Positions 44,452 through 54,500 of a stretch of DNA of 64,000 nucleotides are shown one piece after another; the stretch's first letter is position 1, and each line of letters starts with the position of its first letter. A program made the translations under genes and the position numbers. The notes beneath the pieces are model-generated. The model searched no databases, was not told the origin of the DNA, and saw nothing but the letters and a program-made list of their open reading frames with translations. The stretch spans positions 310,001 through 374,000 of the forward strand of contig NZ_OMKA01000024.1 in NCBI RefSeq assembly GCF_900299525.1, given 5' to 3'. This stretch comes from Aquimarina sp. Aq78 (GTDB lineage: Bacteria; Bacteroidota; Bacteroidia; Flavobacteriales; Flavobacteriaceae).

Positions 44452-44839
44452 ATCACAAATATTAAATTAAACGTCAAACAAAATGTCTAAAGAGCTTTTA
44501 TGTTTAGAAGAAAATTTGTGAATAATCAGACAATGTGCTCTAATGTTTAATACATCAGAATTCATGCTTTTGTGACGAAAATGAGGGTTTCCCCTCTTTG
44601 TAATACGTTATTTGCACTAAAATTAGTTAATTTCTTTTTTTCTAAAAAGGAATATGCTGTTTTTTTTATTCTCTATTGTTTGAAAATCAATTATTTATAT
44701 TTATTTCAAATAAGGTGTAATAACTATTGTTGATTTTAACTATAAGATAGAGATAGTCAATAATTCAATAGATAAGAAATACTAAAATCAATTTATGATT
44801 TTAAGATACAATCGTACTTTAATCACAAAACCTTTCAGT
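44452..44839. other. Intergenic region, 388 bp
   Basis: An AT-rich spacer between divergent genes. A small hairpin GAGGG-TTTC-CCCTC is near 44585-44598. No gene or exact TAnnTTTG element was recognised. If the upstream ATG at 44795 is used for the VOC gene, the last 45 bases are coding. Confidence 0.4.
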
Positions 44840-45241
44840 ATGAAAATTAAAAGAACAGGGCTTATTTTATATGTCAAAAAATATGAAGAATCTATTGTGT
44901 TTTATGAAACTATTTTAGGATTAACTATTTTATTTAAAAATGATGAATTAACGTGTTTTGATTTGTATGGTACTTATTTAATGGTTGAAAAAGAAGACAG
45001 GGAGGATTATCTGATAATGGATGAAATGAATGCAAAAACATTTAGCTGTATACGAATGAATGTAGATAATGTACAAAACCTGGCAAACGATTTAAAGAAA
45101 AAAGGAGTAGCCGTTGATTACCAGGAACACCATTGGGGAAAAGTAGCAAAATTCTATGATCCCGATAGAAATTTGATAGCGTTTAAAGATGAAGAAACTT
45201 TCACTAAACAAATAGAAGAATATACCCTAAAATCAAAATAA
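44840..45241 (+). CDS. VOC-superfamily protein
   Basis: From ATG 44840 the 133-residue protein begins directly in the VOC fold (MKIKRTGLILYVKKYEESI) with an internal FDLYGTYLMVE and the second half VQNLANDLKKKGVAVDYQEH then GKVAKFYDPDRNLIAFKDEE, which carries the final Glu/Asp of a metal site. An ATG at 44795 would add 15 residues of no VOC character. Substrate unknown. Confidence 0.86.
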   Translation: MKIKRTGLILYVKKYEESIVFYETILGLTILFKNDELTCFDLYGTYLMVEKEDREDYLIMDEMNAKTFSCIRMNVDNVQNLANDLKKKGVAVDYQEHHWGKVAKFYDPDRNLIAFKDEETFTKQIEEYTLKSK

Positions 45242-45305
45242 CTTTTACAAATACCCAAATAGAGAATAAATACAGGTATAGATTTTAATTGTCCATAGAC
45301 AATTG

Positions 45306-45313
45306 TATTTTTG
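45306..45313 (+). promoter_or_regulatory. Bacteroidetes -7 element for yaaA
   Basis: TATTTTTG matches TAnnTTTG, 21 nt before the ATG at 45335. It overlaps the alternative upstream TTG codon, which supports the downstream start. Confidence 0.5.
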
Positions 45314-45334
45314 AATAACAAAAAAGTCACCTAC

Positions 45335-46096
45335 ATGAAAATTGTAATATCTCCAGCTAAATCATTAGATTTTGAAACAGCATTACCAACTCAGCAGTAT
45401 ACAACTCCAGCTTTTCTTGCAGAAATCGAAAAGTTGAATGGTGTATTAAAGAAAAAGACACCCAAAAAACTTTCTGAGCTAATGAGTATAAGTGATAAGT
45501 TAGCCCAACTTAATTGGCAACGTAATCAGGAGTTTCACCTTCCGTTTACAAAGGAAAATGCAAGGCCTGCAGTATATTCGTTTAATGGAGATGTGTATAT
45601 CGGATTAGATGCGTATACTATTCCCGAAAAAAAGTTAGACACATTACAAGATCAATTAAGAATACTTTCTGGATTGTATGGAGTTCTTAAACCTTTGGAC
45701 CTAATGCAACCTTACCGTCTTGAGATGGGAACTAAATTAAAAATGGGGCGAAAAAATAACTTATATGAGTTTTGGAAAAAAACGGTTACCCAGCACTTAA
45801 ATGATGAATTGCAAGACGATGAATTATTTATCAACTTGGCAAGTAATGAATATTTTAGTGTAATTGATAAAAAAGCATTAAAAGTACCTGTGATTACTCC
45901 ACAATTTAAAGATTGGAAAGGAGATAAACTTAAAATGATAAGCTTCTTTGCCAAAAAAGCCAGAGGTATGATGGCTCGCTATATTATCGATACTGGTGCA
46001 GAAACTATTGAAGATTTAAAAGGATTTAATTACGAAGGATATGGGTTTAGTGAAGAATATACTACCAAACCTAATGAATTGGTTTTTGTGAGATAA
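45335..46096 (+). CDS. yaaA: Peroxide-stress protein YaaA (DUF328/UPF0246)
   Basis: The 253-residue protein starts [14 protein letters not shown] and has the family motifs [35 protein letters not shown] with [18 protein letters not shown], and the C-terminal [19 protein letters not shown]. In E. coli YaaA lowers free iron during peroxide stress and the fold binds DNA. The ATG at 45335 is the family start. A single gene. Confidence 0.95.
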   Translation: MKIVISPAKSLDFETALPTQQYTTPAFLAEIEKLNGVLKKKTPKKLSELMSISDKLAQLNWQRNQEFHLPFTKENARPAVYSFNGDVYIGLDAYTIPEKKLDTLQDQLRILSGLYGVLKPLDLMQPYRLEMGTKLKMGRKNNLYEFWKKTVTQHLNDELQDDELFINLASNEYFSVIDKKALKVPVITPQFKDWKGDKLKMISFFAKKARGMMARYIIDTGAETIEDLKGFNYEGYGFSEEYTTKPNELVFVR

Positions 46097-46227
46097 CTTA
46101 ATAAGATAATTGTTAATGTGTGGGTATTGAAAATCTTCGATACGCTTTTGACAATTACTAACTTCCGTTTTCAAATGCATCTAATTTTAGTATCTTCAAC
46201 CCAGATATTAGTAACACAAATCACTAG

Positions 46228-46728
46228 ATGCAAAAAATTATCAATTTTCTCGACAGAGTTGGTGAGAAAATAGGGGTATTGGTTAGTTGGGTAGCAACAC
46301 TACTGGCAATAATCATTGGCCTTGATGTAATTATTCGCTATGTCTTTAAATTCACATATGTTTGGATGATCGAAATAGAGATTTATCTCTTCGGGATGAT
46401 ATTTCTACTAGCGTCTGGGTATACATTTAAATACGAGAAACATGTACGGGTAGATGTTTTTTATACCAAACTTTCTAGAAAAGGAAAAGCGTGGGTGGAC
46501 CTGTTAGGGGGAGCTCTTTTGCTTATTCCCTGGTGTTATGTAGTTATTGTTTCTTCCTGGTATTATGGGTTATCTTCTTTTATGATAGGAGAGAGTTCTC
46601 CTCAACCGGGAGGCTTACCTGCCCTATACATACTTAAATTTTGTATTACTCTGGGTTTTGTTTTTCTGTTACTTCAAGGAATATCCCATATGTTGAAATC
46701 AATTCAAATTATTTTTAATAAGAATTAG
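46228..46728 (+). CDS. TRAP transporter small permease (DctQ-like)
   Basis: The 166-residue protein has four membrane helices and the family pattern DVIIRYVFKFTYVWMIEIEIY in the first half, with a conserved charged VRVDVFY segment. DctQ is the small membrane subunit of tripartite ATP-independent transporters. It is 2 bp upstream of the large permease. The complete order Q-M-P shows one operon. Confidence 0.93.
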   Translation: MQKIINFLDRVGEKIGVLVSWVATLLAIIIGLDVIIRYVFKFTYVWMIEIEIYLFGMIFLLASGYTFKYEKHVRVDVFYTKLSRKGKAWVDLLGGALLLIPWCYVVIVSSWYYGLSSFMIGESSPQPGGLPALYILKFCITLGFVFLLLQGISHMLKSIQIIFNKN

Positions 46729-46730
46729 AA

Positions 46731-48077
46731 ATGGAATACCTGGCAATACTACTATTTGTAATTATCTTCATTCTGATTCTAAGAGGATATCCAGTTGCTT
46801 TTACGTTAGGAGGGATTTCGGTAGCCTTTGCCTTTGGGGTATCTATTTTTGCTCCAGAAGTGTTTCAGATGTCTACATTTTATTTGCTTCCGGCAAGAAT
46901 TATGGGAGTAGTTAATAACTATGTGCTAATGGCGGTTCCTCTATTTATTTTTATGGGGATAATGTTAGAAAAATCAGGTCTTGCAGAGAGCTTATTAGAA
47001 ACTATGGCAATGATGTTTGGGCGTGTACGTGGTGGTTTGGCAATTTCTGTAGTGATTGTTGGTGCTTTACTTGCAGCATCTACCGGGATTGTGGGAGCAA
47101 CAGTTGTGACAATGGGATTAATAAGCCTACCTACAATGCTTAAACGAGGATACAAAACAGAGCTTGCAACCGGAGTGATAGCATCGTCAGGAACATTAGG
47201 GCAAATCATTCCACCATCGATTGTATTGGTATTATTAGCAGACACAATCAATAGCTCATCAAGAGGAGCAGCCTCTGTAGATGTAGGAGCGTTATTTTCT
47301 GCAGCACTATTGCCAGGCTTGATATTGGTAGGATTATATATTGCCTATATTTTAATAAAATCTTTCGTTCATAAAGAAGATGCTCCCAGTATTCCTGCAG
47401 AAGAGATTGCAGCATTTAGAGGAGCTAATTTTACTTCAAAAATTCTAAAAGTACTCTTCTTGCCAATACTTTTAATAGTATTGGTATTGGGCTCTATTTT
47501 TACGGGTATAGCTTCTCCTACAGAAGCCTCTGCTATCGGAGCTCTTGGTGCAACCGTATTAACTGTAATTCAAAAAAAGTTTTCGTTTAAAATTCTAAAA
47601 GAAGTAGCTCAGGAAACTACAAAATTAACATCGATGGTGTTTTTTATTCTTTTAGGAGCAACTACATTTACCTTAGTGTTCAGAACACTGGGAGGAGATG
47701 CATATTTACAAGAATTGATTATGTCATCTAATTTAACACCTCTTATGTTTTTGCTATTGGTGATGGTAGTGATTTTTATTGCAGGCTTTTTTATTGATTT
47801 TATTGAAATCGTTTTTATTATAGTACCGGTAGTAACTCCAATTTTTAATGCTTTTGATATGGATATGTTGTGGGTCGGGATTTTAATAGCATTAAATCTG
47901 CAAACGTCCTTTTTAACACCACCATTTGGCTTTGCTTTGTTTTATCTTAAAGGTGTTGCGCCAGATCATGTAAAAACCAGTCAGATTTATAAAGGAATTA
48001 TACCTTTTATCATTATTCAATTAATTATTGTTGGTGTAGTTGTATTTTTTCCTGAAATTATTTTTATATCAAAATAG
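46731..48077 (+). CDS. TRAP transporter large permease (DctM-like)
   Basis: The 448-residue protein has about 12 helices with VPLFIFMGIMLEKSGLAESL, GALLAASTGIVGATVVTMG and SSGTLGQIIPPSIVLVLLAD, the classical DctM motifs, and FLTPPFGFALFYLKG near the end. It is the sodium-driven transport channel. The size and motifs fit the mannitol/chloroaromatic or alpha-keto acid subgroup. The receptor gene starts 58 bp downstream. Confidence 0.95.
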   Translation: MEYLAILLFVIIFILILRGYPVAFTLGGISVAFAFGVSIFAPEVFQMSTFYLLPARIMGVVNNYVLMAVPLFIFMGIMLEKSGLAESLLETMAMMFGRVRGGLAISVVIVGALLAASTGIVGATVVTMGLISLPTMLKRGYKTELATGVIASSGTLGQIIPPSIVLVLLADTINSSSRGAASVDVGALFSAALLPGLILVGLYIAYILIKSFVHKEDAPSIPAEEIAAFRGANFTSKILKVLFLPILLIVLVLGSIFTGIASPTEASAIGALGATVLTVIQKKFSFKILKEVAQETTKLTSMVFFILLGATTFTLVFRTLGGDAYLQELIMSSNLTPLMFLLLVMVVIFIAGFFIDFIEIVFIIVPVVTPIFNAFDMDMLWVGILIALNLQTSFLTPPFGFALFYLKGVAPDHVKTSQIYKGIIPFIIIQLIIVGVVVFFPEIIFISK

Positions 48078-48135
48078 AATACTAAAATGTATCCTTTAGA
48101 AACGATAAAAGAATACCCTTTTTTTATTTCTAAAG

Positions 48136-49293
48136 ATGTTTAATAATATAGTACTAAGTCTTATGAAGTTTGTTATCATCCAAAAACATAAAATTTTAAG
48201 GTATTTGACCTTAGTAGCCACTGTAGTGTTATTTCTTTCTTGTTTGGGAGATCCACCGGCAAGTATGCGTACTACTTCGTATGATATGACTAAACCAGAC
48301 AAAGTGTTTTATTGGAAAATGACGACCACCTGGCCGCCAAACTTTCCGGTAGTAGGTGAAGTTGCAGAGAAATACTCAGAATGGGTAGAGGAATTGTCTA
48401 ATGGGCAGATAAAAATAAAAGTATACGGCGGAGGAGAATTAGTACCTCCGTTAGAAGCTTTTGATGTAGTATCCCAGGGAACTATTGAGATGGGATGTGG
48501 AGCAGCATATTATTGGGCAGGAAAAACCCCGGCAGCACAGTTTTTTGCGGCCGTACCATTTGGGATGAATAGTCAACAAATTACCTCCTGGCTAGAAACA
48601 GGAGGAGGATATGAATTATGGAAAAAGACATATGCCAAATTTAACCTCGTACCATTTATGGGAGGAAATACAGGTGTACAGATGGGAGGATGGTTTAACC
48701 GGGAAATCAATTCTGTAGAAGATTTTAAAGGATTAAAAATGCGCTTACCAGGAATTGGAGGAAAAGTATTAGAAAAAGCCGGTGGAGCAGCAGTTTTGGT
48801 TGCAGGTAGCGAGGTGTATACAAGTTTAGAAAGAGGAGTTATTGATGCTACAGAATGGATTGGCCCGTATCACGATTATAAAATGGGGTTTCATAAAATT
48901 GCAAAATATTATTATACACCAGGATGGCATGAGACCGGTTCACAACTTGAGTTTTTTATTAATAAGAACTTGTATGATGGTTTGCCCCTACATCTACAAG
49001 CCGTTTTAGAAGCAGCTTCTAAACGAGCACAAGTATGGGTTTTGGCAGAGTTCGATAGACAAAATGGGATTTATCTCGATAAATTAATACATGAAGAAGG
49101 TGTCGAGATTCGTGAATTTTCTAAAGGAACTCTAGATGCTCTGCGAGGATTTACCGATGAAGCCATCCAGGAAATGATAGGAGATGATCCACTTTCTAAG
49201 GAAGTATATGAGAGCTATTCAAGCTTTCAGAAAAGGATCTCCAAATGGTCCGAAGTAACAGAAAAAGCTTATTATAATAAGATACAGAAGTAA
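48136..49293 (+). CDS. TRAP transporter substrate-binding lipoprotein (DctP/TakP-like)
   Basis: The 385-residue protein binds the substrate for the two upstream permeases. The segments WPPNFPVVGEVAEKYSEWVE, QGTIEMGCGAAYYWAG, MRLPGIGGKVLEKAGG and the ligand-site DATEWIGPYHD are those of the TakP (alpha-keto acid) and related receptor class. Instead of a plain signal peptide it has a lipobox LFLSC (Cys36, or Cys27 if the ATG at 48163 is used), so it is a membrane-tethered receptor. The exact ligand is unknown; a 2-oxo or carboxylate substrate is likely. Confidence 0.9.
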   Translation: MFNNIVLSLMKFVIIQKHKILRYLTLVATVVLFLSCLGDPPASMRTTSYDMTKPDKVFYWKMTTTWPPNFPVVGEVAEKYSEWVEELSNGQIKIKVYGGGELVPPLEAFDVVSQGTIEMGCGAAYYWAGKTPAAQFFAAVPFGMNSQQITSWLETGGGYELWKKTYAKFNLVPFMGGNTGVQMGGWFNREINSVEDFKGLKMRLPGIGGKVLEKAGGAAVLVAGSEVYTSLERGVIDATEWIGPYHDYKMGFHKIAKYYYTPGWHETGSQLEFFINKNLYDGLPLHLQAVLEAASKRAQVWVLAEFDRQNGIYLDKLIHEEGVEIREFSKGTLDALRGFTDEAIQEMIGDDPLSKEVYESYSSFQKRISKWSEVTEKAYYNKIQK

Positions 49294-49297
49294 TCAA

Positions 49298-49340
49298 AAA
49301 AAACCGTTTCAGAAGAAATTTTCTTTGAAACGGTTTTTCT
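49298..49340. terminator. Terminator after the TRAP operon
   Basis: AAAACCGTTTCA / TGAAACGGTTTT separated by a 14-nt loop, then a T-run; A-run on the other side allows both directions between convergent units. Confidence 0.85.
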
Positions 49341-49374
49341 TATCGATTATAATAGATAAGACACAAAATGATTA

Positions 49375-50199
49375 TTAAAGCGTGAAGTTTTCTTCTACGT
49401 CCAAATCTATTGTGGTAACAGTTCCATCAGAATCAGTTTGCGTTGCAACATTATCACAAGTTCCATCACCATAATCTAAAGTAATGGTTGATGCATTTTC
49501 ATTGGTTACAAGAACACCGCTTACAACATATTTACAGTCGTTTTCTACTCTCAAAGGAGTGGTAGTTTTAGAAGTATATAATTCTCCACTACTAAACTCA
49601 GCTTTAGTATCCATATTAATAAGAGTATATGACTCGGCAGATTCTTCATTAATTACGATTTCAACTGAAGTAGTATTCTTACTTAGTACAGAAAGCCCAT
49701 CGTCCCAGGTAAACTTAAAGTTAGAATCTGTAACAAATTTTTTGTCTAGTATATTGTATGTGGCAATAGAGCTTCCACTTACCGTTATACCATTAAAAGA
49801 AAAGTTCTCTAAGGTGTATGTTATATCGAATGCTAACACTCCAGAAGCTTCTTTCATCTTATAGCTTAATAAAATTGTCCCCGAAATAGCTTTTCCATCA
49901 GGAGATGTACAATTTTCACCAAAAGTGATAGTAGCGGTTCCTCCGGTATCTGTTAATTCAGAAGTAAGGGTGATACAATCATTAGATCTATTCTTTAAAC
50001 TACGATTCGCATTAGATGGATTGTTCATAGAACCTTGTACTGCAGCGTTAATTTCTCGATTTGCAGACCTCACATCTTTATATTTAGCCGAGGCGGTAAT
50101 CGGATTTGTTTCATTTGTGTTGTCATCGTCACTGCTACAACTAAACAAAAAAGTGGTAGCTACCAAAATACTTGCAAAAGCAATAATTCTGTTTTTCAT
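49375..50199 (-). CDS. Surface lipoprotein of unknown function (paralogue A)
   Basis: The 274-residue protein has a lipobox LFSCSSDDDN with the lipidated Cys at about 21 followed by Ser-Ser-Asp-Asp-Asp, as in surface-exported Bacteroidetes lipoproteins. The body is beta-rich: CITLTSELTDTGGTATITFG, YTLENFSFNGITVSG, KFTWDDGLSV, and the end CKYVVSGVLVTNENASTITL then DYGDGTCDN. Four Cys are conserved in its neighbour. No family recognised. It is one of two tandem paralogues. Confidence 0.8.
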   Translation of the reverse strand: MKNRIIAFASILVATTFLFSCSSDDDNTNETNPITASAKYKDVRSANREINAAVQGSMNNPSNANRSLKNRSNDCITLTSELTDTGGTATITFGENCTSPDGKAISGTILLSYKMKEASGVLAFDITYTLENFSFNGITVSGSSIATYNILDKKFVTDSNFKFTWDDGLSVLSKNTTSVEIVINEESAESYTLINMDTKAEFSSGELYTSKTTTPLRVENDCKYVVSGVLVTNENASTITLDYGDGTCDNVATQTDSDGTVTTIDLDVEENFTL

Positions 50200-50257
50200 A
50201 AGAAAATAATTAAAAAATAAAGGTTTATATATAAGTTAACTGCGGGGTATTGGGCGG

Positions 50258-50265
50258 CAAACTTA
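50258..50265 (-). promoter_or_regulatory. Bacteroidetes -7 element for paralogue A
   Basis: Minus-strand TAAGTTTG matches TAnnTTTG, 58 nt before the ATG at 50199. Confidence 0.45.
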
Positions 50266-50336
50266 ACTAATACAGTCAATGAGAGGTACTAATCCTTTGT
50301 TAAAGTTTATTAGATTATTTTCATGGTATAACAAAA

Positions 50337-50369
50337 AAAACGTTTCAGAAATTTTTTCTAAAACGTTTT
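50337..50369 (-). terminator. Terminator of paralogue B
   Basis: AAAACGTTT / AAACGTTTT with a 14-nt loop, followed by a T-rich stretch on the minus strand. It resembles the terminator at 49298 in outline. Confidence 0.75.
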
Positions 50370-50389
50370 AATTATTTTGAAAGATCGTA

Positions 50390-51229
50390 CTACAATTCGA
50401 TAGTAGTTTCATTACCATCAGCATCAGTCTGAGTTGCAATATTATCGCATTCCCCATCACCATAGTTTAAAGTAATAACAGCACTATTCTCTGTAGTTAC
50501 TATAATACCACTCACAGTGTATTGACATGAACTTTCATTACGTAGAGGAGTTGTGATCTCCACAGCAAATCGATCACCATTACTAAACTGAGTGAGGCTA
50601 TTACCTGTAGTTAAACTATAAAAAATTAGATTAGGCGGTGTGTCTGGATTACTATTTCCTGGGAAAGACTCTGTTGCAAAATTAGTTTTACTTGTTGCAG
50701 TAACACCGTCTGTCCATGCAAATGTGAAATCAGAATTTGTAGTGAATTTAGTATTTCCTGTGTCACTGTTAAAAGAAAATATAGTAGTGGCAGTTCCACT
50801 CACAGTAATATCTTTATAAACAATCTTATCTAGGCTATAACTAATCTCAATTTTACTTTCTGTATCTAGTTTAAGACTAAAACTCATCTGAATTCTACCA
50901 GAAATTACTTCACCATTAGGTAACTCGCAATTATCCCCAAAATCGATAGTAACTGTTTTGGTTTGATCAGTTACTTCAGAAGTGATCGTTGCACACTCAG
51001 GTGTTTTTACATTAGAAAAAGACTTATTACCAATATTAGTTTCGGTATTAAAAACATTTTCTACTACAGAATTTATTTCTTTGTTAGCAGATGTGATGTC
51101 TTTATATTGTTTTGAAGTCGTAACCGCAGTAGTTGGTATTTGTGTTGCGTCATCGTCATTACTACAGCTTAGCAAGAAGCTACAGGTTATGAATAACAGG
51201 CCTGTGTAGGCAAAAATTCTTTTTTTCAT
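50390..51229 (-). CDS. Surface lipoprotein of unknown function (paralogue B)
   Basis: The 279-residue protein parallels the preceding gene along its length: lipobox LLSCSNDDD, CATITSEVTDQTKTVTIDFG, YSLDKIVYKDITVSG, FTFAWTDGVTATS, CQYTVSGIIVTTENSAVITL, DYGDGECDN-type ending (here NYGDGECDN). Both end in an ATQTDxDG-type tail. The C-terminal tail of paralogue A is longer by DVEENFTL. The terminator between them makes separate transcripts likely. Function unknown. Confidence 0.8.
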   Translation of the reverse strand: MKKRIFAYTGLLFITCSFLLSCSNDDDATQIPTTAVTTSKQYKDITSANKEINSVVENVFNTETNIGNKSFSNVKTPECATITSEVTDQTKTVTIDFGDNCELPNGEVISGRIQMSFSLKLDTESKIEISYSLDKIVYKDITVSGTATTIFSFNSDTGNTKFTTNSDFTFAWTDGVTATSKTNFATESFPGNSNPDTPPNLIFYSLTTGNSLTQFSNGDRFAVEITTPLRNESSCQYTVSGIIVTTENSAVITLNYGDGECDNIATQTDADGNETTIEL

Positions 51230-51510
51230 TGTTAAAAGCTTTAATTAATAAATTGAAAAATGTTATGGGACGTATGATCAGTAAACGATTATAACTCACA
51301 GAATCTTATAAAGAGTGTAGTTAATTTGTGTTAAGATTATGTTATAAGATGTTATTGTAAGATGCTGAATTGGAGACAGAAGATTGTTAAGCATATCACA
51401 GATTAATTTTATTTATACCAATTTTAACATTACTGTTGCACAGCATTTTTGTTATGAATATCTTCGTAGCGAATGTTCGCTAAAAATGGTTTTAACTCAT
51501 AATTTATATC

Positions 51511-54500
51511 ATGCAAATCAAAAAAGTTTTAGTAGCTAATCGGGGGGAAATTGCAATCCGTATTTTTAGAGCTTGTACAGAAATTGGATTAGAAACAGTA
51601 GGAGTATATACCTATGAAGATCGATATTCTTTACACAGGTACAAGGCGGATGAAGCATATCAGATTGGCGAAAATAATGAACCATTAAAGCCCTATTTAA
51701 ATGTAGAGGCCATTATAAAGGTTGCCAAAAGCAATAATGTAGATGCAATTCATCCAGGGTATGGATTTCTTTCTGAGAATGCAGAGTTTGCACAACAATG
51801 TTTAGAAAATGATATTATATTCATTGGCCCCAAAGTATCGGTTTTACGTTCTCTGGGAGATAAGATTACGGCTAAAAAGGTAGCGATCGAGAATGATATT
51901 CCTATCATAGAGAGTAATAAAGAGGATCTTACAGATGTAAAAATTGCTTTAAAAGAAGCGAAGCGTATTGGGTATCCGGTAATGCTTAAAGCTGCTTCTG
52001 GAGGAGGAGGCCGAGGGATGCGAGTGATTCGAAATGATGAAGAACTAGAAAAAGCATACCCAGAATCACGAAGAGAAGCCTTAAATGCCTTTGGAGATGA
52101 TACCGTATTTCTAGAGAAGTTTGTAGAGAACCCAAAACATATCGAAATACAAATCGTAGCAGATCATCACGGTAATATGGTGCATCTTTTTGAACGCGAT
52201 TGTTCGGTACAACGACGGTATCAAAAAGTAATCGAATATGCTCCTTCTTTTGGAGTATCCGAACATATAAAACAGGATTTATACAATTATGCTCTTGCTA
52301 TTTGTAAAGCAGTAGATTATAATAATATCGGTACTGTAGAATTTTTGGTTGATGAAGACCAAAGTATTTATTTTATTGAAGTAAATCCACGTGTACAGGT
52401 AGAACACACGGTGACAGAGATTGTAACAGGAATAGACCTGATCAAAGCTCAGGTATTTATTGCAGGAGGATATAAATTATCTGATAAACAGATTAAAATT
52501 GAAAGTCAGGAGAGTATAAAAACAACGGGGTTTGCATTACAATGTAGGATTACAACAGAAGATCCCGAAAATGATTTTAAACCTGATTATGGTACTATTA
52601 CAACCTATCGTAGTGCTTCGGGGTTTGGGATTCGGTTAGATGCTGGTAGTGTGTATCAGGGAGTAACCATTTCGCCATTCTTTGACTCGATGTTGGTTAA
52701 AATTTCGGCAAATAGTAGAACTCTGGATGGTGCATGTAGAAAAATGTTAAGAGCGCTGTCTGAGTTTAGAATACGTGGTGTAAAAACCAATATGCCATTT
52801 TTGGCTAATATCCTAAGGCACGATACGTTCAGAAAAGGAGAGGTAACTGTTAATTTTATTCAGAATACAAAATCATTATTTACGATTAAAGAGCCTCGTA
52901 ATCGAGCTACCAAATTGGCCAATTTCTTAGGAGATATTATCGTTAATGGTAATTCTGATGTTAAAAAGATTGACGATACAAAAACTTTTGTAGTACCTAC
53001 GGTTCCAAAATTTGACGAAACCTCGGGATATACAAAAGGAACCAAAGATTTACTTACCGAATTAGGACCAGAGAAATTTGCAACATGGCTCAAGAATGAA
53101 AAGAAAATTCATTTTACAGATACTACGATGCGTGATGCACATCAAAGTTTGTTAGCAACCAGAATGCGTACCTATGATATGATTAAAGTGGCAGAAGGAT
53201 TTGCTAAAAACCATCCCGAAATCTTTAGTATGGAAGTTTGGGGAGGAGCTACTTTTGATGTCTGCCTTCGTTTCCTTAAAGAAAATCCTTGGGAAAGACT
53301 TCGCTCGCTACGAGAAGCAATGCCCAATATATTACTTCAAATGCTGATTCGTGGCTCTAATGGTGTAGGATATACAGCATATCCTGATAATTTGATAGGG
53401 AAATTTGTAGAACAATCCTGGGAGAATGGAGTAGATGTATTTCGAATTTTTGATTCCCTAAACTGGATGAAATCTATAGCCCCATGTATCGAACATGTAC
53501 GTACAAGAACACAAGGACTTGCCGAAGGTTCCTTATGCTATACAGGAGATATTTTAGATCCAAACCGAACGAAGTATACTCTCGATTATTATATTCAACT
53601 GGCCAAAGATATCGAAAATGCAGGAGCGCATATTCTGGGAATCAAAGATATGGCAGGATTGCTAAAACCATATGCGGCGTATGAATTGGTTTCGGCATTA
53701 AAATCCGAAATTAATATTCCTATACATCTGCATACGCATGATACTTCTTCGGTACAATCAGCAACATATCTCAAAGCAATTGAAGCGGGTGTAGATGTTG
53801 TAGATGTTGCTTTAGGTGGGCTATCTGGATTAACAGCACAACCTAATTTTAATGCGATAACAGAAATGATGAGATTTCATGAGCGTGAGAATGTAATGGA
53901 TACCTCTAAATTAAATGAGTATTCTAATTACTGGGAGGCTGTACGCGAATACTATTATGTTTTCGAGTCTGGACTAAAAGCAGGAACAGGAGAAGTATAT
54001 CAACACGAAATCCCAGGAGGACAATATTCTAACTTAAAACCACAAGCGCAGGGATTAGGATTAGCAGATCGCTTTCATGAAATTACTAAAATGTATGGAG
54101 AAGTAAATGAGCTTTTCGGAGATATTGTGAAGGTAACGCCAAGCTCTAAAGTAGTGGGGGATATGGCACAATATCTGGTGAGTAATAACCTAACCATAGA
54201 AGATGTAAAAGAGCGGGGAGATACTATTTCATATCCACAATCGGTGGTTAGTTTGTTTAAAGGAGAATTAGGGCAGCCCGTTGGCGAATTCCCAAAAGAT
54301 CTTCAGAAATCAATACTAAAAGATCAAAAACCATTTACAAACAGACCTAATGCACATCTGGAACCTGTTGATTTTGAAACCGAATTTACAGAGTTTGTCA
54401 AAATATTCAAAAAAGGTATGGGAAGAGAACTGGATATTACAGATTTCCTTTCCTATAAGCTGTATCCAAAAGTTTTTACAGGAGCCTATAATCATCACTT

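Noticed and set aside
46919..47251. Antisense frame of 110 codons within the TRAP large permease
   Set aside because: Shadow of a strongly conserved gene on the other strand.
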